Of a stretch of 15,980 nucleotides of DNA, positions 1-4,318 are shown piece after piece. The stretch is from positions 1 to 15,980 of the forward strand of contig JALOAC010000039.1 of assembly GCA_023228985.1 (NCBI GenBank), in the 5' to 3' direction. Position 1 is the stretch's first letter; each line of letters starts with the position of its first letter. The translations under genes were made by a program, and so were the position numbers. The notes under the pieces are model-generated. The model did no database searches. It had not been told where the DNA came from and worked only from the letters and a program-made list of their open reading frames with translations. Source of the stretch: Thiopseudomonas sp. Lineage in GTDB: Bacteria; Pseudomonadota; Gammaproteobacteria; Pseudomonadales; Pseudomonadaceae.

Positions 1-695
1 ACACGCCAATCATCACCGGTTCTGCGCTAATGGCGCTGAACGGCGAAGACACCAATGGCATGGGTACAACAGCAGTTAAAACGCTGGTGGAAACTCTTGA
101 CTCATACATTCCTGAGCCAGAGCGTGCCATTGACCAGGCTTTCTTGATGCCGATTGAGGACGTATTCTCTATCGCTGGCCGCGGTACTGTAGTAACCGGT
201 CGTATCGAGCGCGGTATCGTTAAAGTAGGTGAGGAAGTTGAGATCGTTGGTGTTAAAGACACGACCAAGACTACCTGTACTGGTGTTGAAATGTTCCGTA
301 AGCTGCTTGACGAAGGTCGTGCGGGTGAGAACGTTGGTGTTCTGTTGCGTGGTGTTAAGCGTGAAGACGTAGAGCGTGGTCAAGTATTGGCCAAGCCGGG
401 CAGCATTAAGCCACACACCAAGTTTGAAGCGGAAGTGTACGTCCTGTCTAAAGAAGAAGGTGGTCGTCATACGCCATTCTTTAAAGGCTACCGTCCACAG
501 TTTTACTTCCGTACCACAGACGTAACAGGCAGCTGTGAATTACCTGAAGGTATTGAGATGGTAATGCCAGGTGATAACGTTAAGCTTGACGTTACCCTGA
601 TCAACCCAATCGCCATGGAGGAAGGTCTACGTTTCGCAATTCGCGAAGGTGGCCGTACCGTTGGTGCTGGTGTTGTAGCAAAAATAATCGCTTAA
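1..695 (+). CDS. tuf: Elongation factor Tu, 3' part (5' end outside window)
   Basis: EF-Tu is the GTPase that carries aminoacyl-tRNA to the ribosomal A site. The reading frame is open from position 3 (first visible residues TPIITGSALMALNG) to TAA at 693-695. About 231 residues are visible. If the family's usual length near 397 holds, the fragment begins near residue 167. It contains the end of the GTPase domain, with the SAL box that contacts the guanine base, and then all of beta-barrel domains 2 and 3. Recognisable blocks are SIAGRGTVVTGRIERG in domain 2, and KGYRPQFYFRTTDVTG and GLRFAIREGGRTVGAGVV in domain 3. The first ATG in this frame (position 30) is an internal methionine, not the start. 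It is the upstream of two tuf copies in this window; the second begins at 15881 on the same strand. Its stop codon lies only 3 nt before the -35 box of the next promoter. Confidence 0.97.
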   Translation, partial: TPIITGSALMALNGEDTNGMGTTAVKTLVETLDSYIPEPERAIDQAFLMPIEDVFSIAGRGTVVTGRIERGIVKVGEEVEIVGVKDTTKTTCTGVEMFRKLLDEGRAGENVGVLLRGVKREDVERGQVLAKPGSIKPHTKFEAEVYVLSKEEGGRHTPFFKGYRPQFYFRTTDVTGSCELPEGIEMVMPGDNVKLDVTLINPIAMEEGLRFAIREGGRTVGAGVVAKIIA

Positions 696-698
696 TGC

Positions 699-726
699 TT
701 GACAACTAGTTCTAGGTCGGCATAAT
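699..726 (+). promoter_or_regulatory. Sigma-70-type promoter for tRNA-Trp-secE-nusG
   Basis: A perfect -35 hexamer TTGACA (699-704) is followed after 16 nt by CATAAT (721-726), which is 5/6 to the -10 consensus. The expected start is near 733, leaving a leader of about 14 nt before the mature tRNA 5' end at 747. The segment between the -10 box and the start (AGCCGAC) is GC-rich, as in stringently controlled stable-RNA promoters. The -35 box begins 3 nt after the tuf stop codon. The function is inferred from sequence and position; the hexamers themselves are directly visible. Confidence 0.75.
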
Positions 727-739
727 AGCCGACCTAGAA
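710..739. repeat. Perfect 12-bp inverted repeat over the tRNA-Trp promoter
   Basis: TTCTAGGTCGGC (710-721) is the exact reverse complement of GCCGACCTAGAA (728-739), with a 6-nt centre ATAATA. The -10 box lies at the centre of the dyad, the left arm fills most of the -35/-10 spacer, and the right arm covers the expected start. Transcripts reading through from tuf would fold this into a strong hairpin. No T run follows on either strand, so it is not a standard intrinsic terminator. It could be a DNA operator, a factor-dependent 3' end for tuf, or an RNA processing or stability element. Confidence 0.7.
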
Positions 740-746
740 AATATCT

Positions 747-822
747 AGGCCAGTAGCTCAATTGGCAGAGCGACGGTCTCCAAAACCGTAGGTTGGGGGT
801 TCGATTCCCTCCTGGCCTGCCA
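747..822 (+). tRNA. trpT: tRNA-Trp (anticodon CCA)
   Basis: This is a complete 76-nt cloverleaf. The acceptor arms AGGCCAG (747-753) and CTGGCCT (812-818) pair perfectly. The D stem is GCTC/GAGC (756-759 with 768-771). The anticodon stem ACGGT/ACCGT closes the loop CTCCAAA, with anticodon CCA at 780-782, which reads UGG. The T arm contains the standard TTCGATT loop (800-806). The discriminator base is G819 and the 3' CCA (820-822) is encoded. The tRNA lies between tuf and secE, so its 5' and 3' ends are probably released from a longer secE-nusG transcript by RNase P and 3' processing enzymes; that step is inferred from position. Confidence 0.97.
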
Positions 823-860
823 CCTTCCCGGTTGGCATTAATTCTGAGATTCTGAGATAA

Positions 861-1229
861 ATGAACGCAAAAGCAGATTCAAATGCAAGTCCGTTAGACT
901 CGCTGAAATGGCTTATCGTAGTTGCGCTGGTTGTGATCGGTGTCGTTGCTAATCAGTATTACGCATCAGAGTCTATCCTGTATAGAGCAATTGGCTTGCT
1001 TGTCTTGGGCGCACTAGCATTATTTATTGCAGCGCAAACGGCTAAAGGTCGGTCAATGCTGCTGCTGGCAAAAGAATCGCGCACAGAAATAAGAAAAGTA
1101 GTTTGGCCATCAAGGCAAGAAACTGTACAAACCACCCTCATTGTCGTTGCTGTAGTGCTGGTAATGGGCTTGTTGCTGTGGGGGCTAGACACTTTCTTAG
1201 GCTGGACTATTTCACTAATCGTAGGATAA
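861..1229 (+). CDS. secE: Preprotein translocase subunit SecE
   Basis: SecE is an essential inner-membrane subunit of the SecYEG protein-conducting channel, where it clamps SecY. The 122-residue protein has three hydrophobic segments, at about residues 15-34, 39-60 and 92-119. This is the three-helix proteobacterial form rather than the single-helix short form. Between helices 2 and 3 is the family's conserved cytoplasmic region, residues 71-88 (KESRTEIRKVVWPSRQET), which packs against SecY. The ATG at 861 gives the usual length, but the ribosome-binding site is weak: only GAG at 854-856, part of a tandem 8-bp repeat ATTCTGAG (841-856). Its 3' end lies 9 nt from nusG, so the two are almost certainly cotranscribed, as is usual in bacteria. 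Confidence 0.97.
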   Translation: MNAKADSNASPLDSLKWLIVVALVVIGVVANQYYASESILYRAIGLLVLGALALFIAAQTAKGRSMLLLAKESRTEIRKVVWPSRQETVQTTLIVVAVVLVMGLLLWGLDTFLGWTISLIVG

Positions 1230-1238
1230 GGGTTCTCC

Positions 1239-1772
1239 ATGACAAAGCGCTGGTACGTAGTACATGCATATTCTGGCTATGAAAAGCAAGTGATGCGCTC
1301 GCTGCTAGAGCGAATTAAGCTTGAGGGCATGGAGGAGCAGTTCGGCGAAATTATGGTTCCGACCGAAGAAGTCGTCGAGATGAGAGCTGGCCAGAAACGT
1401 AAGAGCGAGCGCAAGTTTTTCCCCGGTTATGTTTTTATTCAAGTCGACATGTCTGAAGCCGCTTGGCATTTAATCAAAGGCACGCCTCGGGTGTTGGGCT
1501 TTATTGGTGGCACTGCCGCTAAGCCTGCTCCTATTAGTGAGCGAGAAGCCGAAGCTATGTTGCGCAGAGTGGCAGACAGTGATGAGAAGCCAAGACCGCG
1601 CACACTGTTTGAACCAGGTGAAACAGTTCGTGTTGTTGATGGTCCATTTGCTGACTTTAACGGTGTAGTAGAAGAAGTAAACTACGAGAAAAGCCGTATA
1701 CACGTTGCTGTGACCATTTTTGGTCGCTCTACTCCAGTAGAGCTAGAGTTTAGTCAGGTCGAAAAAGTCTGA
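1239..1772 (+). CDS. nusG: Transcription termination/antitermination protein NusG
   Basis: NusG binds RNA polymerase at the beta' clamp helices and the beta gate loop. It suppresses pausing, and its C-terminal domain contacts Rho or ribosomal protein S10. The 177-residue protein shows an NGN domain (about residues 4-112, including WYVVHAYSGYEKQV and FFPGYVFIQVDM), a linker, and a KOW domain (about 124-177, GETVRVVDGPFADFNG). The IFGRSTP loop carries F161, equivalent to the E. coli Phe165 that contacts Rho and S10. The ATG at 1239 follows secE by 9 nt, with a GGG-containing stretch just upstream acting as a modest ribosome-binding site. A terminator hairpin with a T run begins 16 nt after the stop, so secE-nusG forms its own unit. 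Confidence 0.98.
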   Translation: MTKRWYVVHAYSGYEKQVMRSLLERIKLEGMEEQFGEIMVPTEEVVEMRAGQKRKSERKFFPGYVFIQVDMSEAAWHLIKGTPRVLGFIGGTAAKPAPISEREAEAMLRRVADSDEKPRPRTLFEPGETVRVVDGPFADFNGVVEEVNYEKSRIHVAVTIFGRSTPVELEFSQVEKV

Positions 1773-1787
1773 TATTGTTTTTTTGTT

Positions 1788-1821
1788 GCCCTGCACTCTA
1801 TGGATGAATGCAGGGCTTTTT
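1788..1821 (+). terminator. Intrinsic terminator after nusG
   Basis: GCCCTGCA (1788-1795) pairs perfectly with TGCAGGGC (1809-1816) across a 13-nt loop, and five T residues (1817-1821) follow directly. A T-rich run (1778-1784) also lies just before the hairpin. It separates the secE-nusG unit from the L11 operon. Termination may be partial, because only about 60 nt remain before rplK and I could not find a convincing promoter there. Confidence 0.8.
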
Positions 1822-1845
1822 CGTCGAAAGGAATCGGTTAATAAC

Positions 1846-1875
1846 GGGGAGCTGAAAGGCGATTACCCAATGGAG
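1846..1875 (+). promoter_or_regulatory. Candidate L1 translational operator and ribosome-binding site of rplK
   Basis: L1 represses its own L11-L1 mRNA by binding a small structure near the rplK start that mimics its 23S rRNA site. Here GGGG (1846-1849) can pair with CCC (1866-1868). Enclosed is a short G-C helix (GC 1851-1852 with GC 1859-1860), leaving an asymmetric loop GATTA on the 3' side. That general shape resembles L1 mRNA sites as I remember them. The ribosome-binding site TGGAG (1871-1875) is 5 nt before the ATG at 1881. The stem is short, so this assignment rests mainly on position and shape. Confidence 0.4.
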
Positions 1876-1880
1876 TCAAA

Positions 1881-2312
1881 ATGGCTAAGAAAATTCAAGC
1901 TTATATCAAGCTACAGGTTAAGGCTGGTCAAGCTAACCCTTCACCACCTGTTGGTCCTGCTTTAGGTCAGCACGGTGTTAATATCATGGAGTTCTGTAAG
2001 GCATTTAATGCTAAAACCCAAGGCGTAGAGCCGGGTTTGCCAACTCCTGTAATCATCACAGTTTATAGTGACCGCAGCTTTACTTTTGAAACCAAAAGTA
2101 CACCTGCTGCAGTGTTGTTGAAAAAAGCTGCTGGTATCTCAGCGGGTTCAGCACGTCCTAACAGTCAGAAAGTAGGTACTGTTACGCGCGCCCAGGTCGA
2201 AGAGATTGCCAAGACCAAAGAAGCTGACTTAACTGCTGCTGAATTAGAAGCTGCTGTTCGTACCATTGCTGGCTCCGCGCGTAGCATGGGCATCACCGTG
2301 GAGGGCGTGTAA
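1881..2312 (+). CDS. rplK: 50S ribosomal protein L11
   Basis: L11 binds the GTPase-associated centre of 23S rRNA and helps elongation factors and RelA act on the ribosome. The 143-residue length matches the family. The N-terminal domain has the proline-rich PSPPVGPALGQHGVNI block (residues 20-35), which forms the thiostrepton-binding surface together with rRNA. The C-terminal RNA-binding domain begins near residue 73 and includes KKAAGISAGSARP. The start MAKKIQAYIK is the conserved family start, with Shine-Dalgarno TGGAG 5 nt upstream. The TAA stop (2310-2312) shares its last base with the rplA ATG (2312-2314), which indicates translational coupling. Confidence 0.98.
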   Translation: MAKKIQAYIKLQVKAGQANPSPPVGPALGQHGVNIMEFCKAFNAKTQGVEPGLPTPVIITVYSDRSFTFETKSTPAAVLLKKAAGISAGSARPNSQKVGTVTRAQVEEIAKTKEADLTAAELEAAVRTIAGSARSMGITVEGV

Positions 2313-3010
2313 TGGCTAAGTTAACTAAGCGTCAACAGGCTATCGCTGAGAAAGTAGAGCACGGCAAAGTCTATCCTTTTGAAGATGCTGCTCAGCTTTT
2401 GGCATCGCTGCCCCAGGCAAAATTTAAAGAGTCTGTCGATTTAGCGATTAACCTTGGTGTTGATCCGCGTAAATCTGACCAAGTAGTACGTGGTGCTGTA
2501 GTTCTGCCTAACGGAACTGGTAAAACAGTTCGCGTAGCCGTATTTACTCAAGGTGCTGCTGCTGAAGCTGCTACTGAAGCAGGTGCTGACGTAGTGGGTA
2601 TGGATGAGCTGGCAGAGGCCATGAAAGGTGGCGATCTGAACTATGACGTAGTAATTGCCTCACCTGATGCAATGCGCGTTGTGGGTCAGCTAGGTCAACT
2701 GCTTGGTCCACGTGGCTTAATGCCTAACCCGAAAGTGGGCACAGTAACTGCAGACGTAGCAACAGCAGTTAAAAACGCTAAGTCCGGCCAAGCACGTTTC
2801 CGTACTGACAAAAACGGCATTATCCACGCCTCTATCGGTCAGATTGATTTTGCACCTGAGAAGCTCAAGCAAAACGCTGAAGCTTTACTTGGCGAATTAC
2901 GCCGCTTGAAGCCTTCCACCTCCAAAGGTGTGTACATCAAGCGCATCAGCCTAAGTAGCACTATGGGCCCAGGCTTGCACGTTGATATCAGCTCGTTTTC
3001 AGAAAAGTAA
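2312..3010 (+). CDS. rplA: 50S ribosomal protein L1
   Basis: L1 forms the mobile L1 stalk that helps deacylated tRNA leave the E site, and in gammaproteobacteria it is also the translational repressor of the rplK-rplA mRNA. The 232-residue protein has the two-domain L1 fold, with the signature LGPRGLMPNPKVGTVT at residues 131-146 and the RNA-contacting block FRTDKNGIIHASIG (163-176). Its ATG overlaps the rplK stop by 1 nt. The Shine-Dalgarno GGAGGG (2300-2305) lies inside the last codons of rplK, 6 nt before the start, fitting coupled translation. The protein ends 12 nt before the L10 leader begins. Confidence 0.98.
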   Translation: MAKLTKRQQAIAEKVEHGKVYPFEDAAQLLASLPQAKFKESVDLAINLGVDPRKSDQVVRGAVVLPNGTGKTVRVAVFTQGAAAEAATEAGADVVGMDELAEAMKGGDLNYDVVIASPDAMRVVGQLGQLLGPRGLMPNPKVGTVTADVATAVKNAKSGQARFRTDKNGIIHASIGQIDFAPEKLKQNAEALLGELRRLKPSTSKGVYIKRISLSSTMGPGLHVDISSFSEK

Positions 3011-3022
3011 TACAAATTTTGG

Positions 3023-3144
3023 GGTCCCTGCTTAGCGGGGGCCGTCCAAGACCGTAGGTGGCTTGCCTTAAGTAGTTATCTAGCCTACGTAGATGGTGCT
3101 CCCGATTCATTCGAATCAGACACCAAAAACTCCAGGTAACTGGA
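3023..3144 (+). promoter_or_regulatory. L10 leader: autoregulatory mRNA element of rplJ-rplL
   Basis: The L10(L12)4 complex binds this kind of leader and represses rplJ translation. Several helices are visible. GGTCCCTGC (3023-3031) pairs with GCGGGGGCC (3035-3043). CGTAGG (3053-3058) pairs with CCTACG (3084-3089), flanked by AAGAC and AGATGG elements that look like the conserved L10-binding core. GATTC/GAATC (3104-3117) and TCCAG/CTGGA around a GUAA tetraloop (3131-3144) follow. The core sequence and its place directly before rplJ match the gammaproteobacterial L10 leader family as I know it. The exact binding surface is inferred. I saw no clear promoter here; transcription probably enters from rplA or from a start inside its 3' end. 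Confidence 0.75.
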
Positions 3145-3170
3145 TCATTAAATAAGCAGGAGAATATCCC

Positions 3171-3665
3171 GTGGCAATTAGACTCGAAGACAAAAAGGCA
3201 ATAGTCGCTGAAGTCAACGAGGCTGCCCAAGCTGCACAGTCTGCCGTAGTAGTTGATGCTCGTGGTGTGACTGTAAGCGCTATGACTGGACTCCGTAAAG
3301 AAGCTCGTGAAGCAGGTGTTTATGTACGTGTTGTACGTAACACCCTGTTGCGTCGTGCTGTCGAGGGTACTCAATTTGAGACCTTGGCAGAGACCTTCAC
3401 TGGCCCTACCTTGATTGCATTCTCAAATGAACATCCTGGCGCAGCTGCGCGGATTTTCAAAGAGTTTGCCAAAGGTCAGAAAGAGTTCGAGATCAAAGGC
3501 GCCGCATTTGAAGGTAACTTCATTGCAGCTAATCAAATCGATGTTTTGGCAACTTTGCCAACCTTCGACGAGGCAGTTTCTCAGTTGATGAGCGTTATTC
3601 AAGGTGCAACCAGCAAGCTGGCTCGTACTTTGGCTGCAGTTCGCGATCAAAAAGAAGCAGCTTAA
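3171..3665 (+). CDS. rplJ: 50S ribosomal protein L10
   Basis: L10 anchors L7/L12 dimers on its C-terminal helix and attaches them to the 23S rRNA GTPase-associated centre, forming the stalk base. It also represses its own mRNA. The protein is 164 residues, the usual size. The N-terminal globular RNA-binding domain includes DARGVTVSAMTGLRKEAR and VRVVRNTLLRRAVEGT. The C-terminal L12-binding helix includes SQLMSVIQGATSKLARTL. The start is GTG at 3171, chosen because it gives the conserved MAIRLEDKKAIVAEVNEAA start and follows a strong Shine-Dalgarno AGGAG (3159-3163). The gene lies downstream of its leader and 72 nt before rplL. Confidence 0.97.
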   Translation: MAIRLEDKKAIVAEVNEAAQAAQSAVVVDARGVTVSAMTGLRKEAREAGVYVRVVRNTLLRRAVEGTQFETLAETFTGPTLIAFSNEHPGAAARIFKEFAKGQKEFEIKGAAFEGNFIAANQIDVLATLPTFDEAVSQLMSVIQGATSKLARTLAAVRDQKEAA

Positions 3666-3696
3666 TTGCTTTTTCAATTACGCAATCAAATTTCCA

Positions 3697-3727
3697 GATA
3701 GCTACAAGGCTATCCACAATGATAGGA
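3697..3727 (+). promoter_or_regulatory. Alternative hairpins at the rplL ribosome-binding site
   Basis: GCTATC (3709-3714) can pair with GATAGC (3697-3702), giving a 6-bp stem with a 6-nt loop. Alternatively, its CTATC part (3710-3714) can pair with GATAG (3721-3725), which overlaps the rplL Shine-Dalgarno AGGA (3724-3727). The two pairings exclude each other, so the first would expose the ribosome-binding site and the second would mask it. The pairings are directly visible. A regulatory role is inferred, although L7/L12 needs several copies per L10, so tuned initiation would make sense. Confidence 0.4.
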
Positions 3728-3737
3728 ATCCAGAGTC

Positions 3738-4106
3738 ATGGCTCTTACTAACGAAGATATCTTAAGCGCAATTTCAGAAATGTCTGTAATGCAAATTGTT
3801 GAACTTATTTCAGCGATGGAAGAAAAGTTCGGCGTAACCGCTGCTGCTGCTACTGTAGCTGCAGGTCCTGCTGCTGGCGAAGCTGCTGAAGAACAGACTG
3901 AGTTCACAGTTCACTTGGTAGAAGCGGGCGAGAAGAAAGTTAACGCTATTAAAGCAGTACGTGAAATCACCGGTCTAGGCTTGAAAGAAGCTAAAGCGCT
4001 GGTTGATAGTGCGCCTTCTGTTATTAAAGAAGACGTATCTAAAGACGAAGCTGAAGCAGCTAAGAAAACCCTGGAAGAAGCAGGTGCTAAAGTCGAGCTT
4101 AAGTAA
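3738..4106 (+). CDS. rplL: 50S ribosomal protein L7/L12
   Basis: L7/L12 is the multicopy acidic stalk protein that recruits and stimulates the GTPase factors EF-Tu, EF-G, IF2 and RF3. The 122-residue protein has an N-terminal dimerisation and L10-binding region (about residues 1-33, ending MEEKFGV). A flexible alanine- and glycine-rich hinge follows (about 34-52). The C-terminal factor-binding domain (about 53-122) has the conserved KVNAIKAVREITGLGLKEAK block. The ATG at 3738 follows Shine-Dalgarno AGGA (3724-3727) at a rather long spacing. The 212 nt after its stop hold three RNA structures before rpoB. Confidence 0.98.
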   Translation: MALTNEDILSAISEMSVMQIVELISAMEEKFGVTAAAATVAAGPAAGEAAEEQTEFTVHLVEAGEKKVNAIKAVREITGLGLKEAKALVDSAPSVIKEDVSKDEAEAAKKTLEEAGAKVELK

Positions 4107-4148
4107 TTTTCGACAATGCAAAACAGCCTGATTAACAAATTGGCTGAT

Positions 4149-4176
4149 GGCTGGTGGCTAATGTCACCGGCCTTTT
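4149..4176 (+). terminator. Attenuator-like terminator between rplL and rpoB
   Basis: GGCTGGTG (4149-4156) pairs with CACCGGCC (4165-4172) over an 8-nt loop, with one G-U pair, and TTTT (4173-4176) follows. In E. coli a partial terminator at this place lowers transcription of rpoBC relative to the ribosomal protein genes. Because rpoB has no obvious promoter of its own here, partial read-through is the likely behaviour; that is inference. Confidence 0.7.
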
Positions 4177-4184
4177 GTCGTTAA

Positions 4185-4243
4185 TAGATAGCATTTAGAA
4201 GTGGTTGCTAAGTTTTAACAGCAGGTCCTTCTAATGTTATCTA
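4185..4243 (+). promoter_or_regulatory. Long stem-loop, candidate RNase III processing site
   Basis: Positions 4185-4201 and 4228-4243 form a 16-pair stem with one G-U pair (4191/4237) and a single bulged T (4196). A short inner helix TGCT/AGCA (4206-4209 with 4220-4223) lies in the loop. E. coli has an RNase III cleavage site in the same rplL-rpoB spacer. The long, almost perfect, A/T-rich duplex with no T run after it fits a processing site better than a terminator. The pairing is visible; cleavage is inferred. Confidence 0.6.
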
Positions 4244-4262
4244 CTACGAGAAACACTAACTT

Positions 4263-4313
4263 AGCTTGCTAGAGTAACTATTTTTCATAGCAAGCTGTAC
4301 ACAAGCTGGGGAA
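4263..4313 (+). promoter_or_regulatory. Hairpin and alternative pairing next to the rpoB start
   Basis: AGCTTGCTA (4263-4271) is the perfect reverse complement of TAGCAAGCT (4288-4296), with a 16-nt loop. CAAGCTG occurs again at 4302-4308, so AGCTTG (4263-4268) could instead pair with CAAGCT (4302-4307), directly beside the rpoB Shine-Dalgarno GGGGAA (4308-4313). The first fold leaves the ribosome-binding site free and the second crowds it. The role is unknown; the repeats are directly visible. Confidence 0.45.
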
Positions 4314-4318
4314 CGCGA

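Noticed and set aside
1771..1845. A promoter for rplK in the nusG-rplK spacer
   Set aside because: Candidates such as TTGTTT with TATGGA, or TAATAA without a -35 partner, match too poorly to call.
1783..1965. A 60-codon plus-strand open frame between nusG and rplK
   Set aside because: It runs through the nusG terminator and into rplK in another frame, with no family resemblance.
2975..3016. A promoter for rplJ inside the end of rplA
   Set aside because: TTGCAC, TTGATA and TACAAA can be found, but no pair has proper spacing with good matches to both hexamers.
3023..3043. GC-rich hairpin after rplA as a terminator
   Set aside because: No T run follows, and it is continuous with the L10 leader structure, so it is better read as part of that leader.
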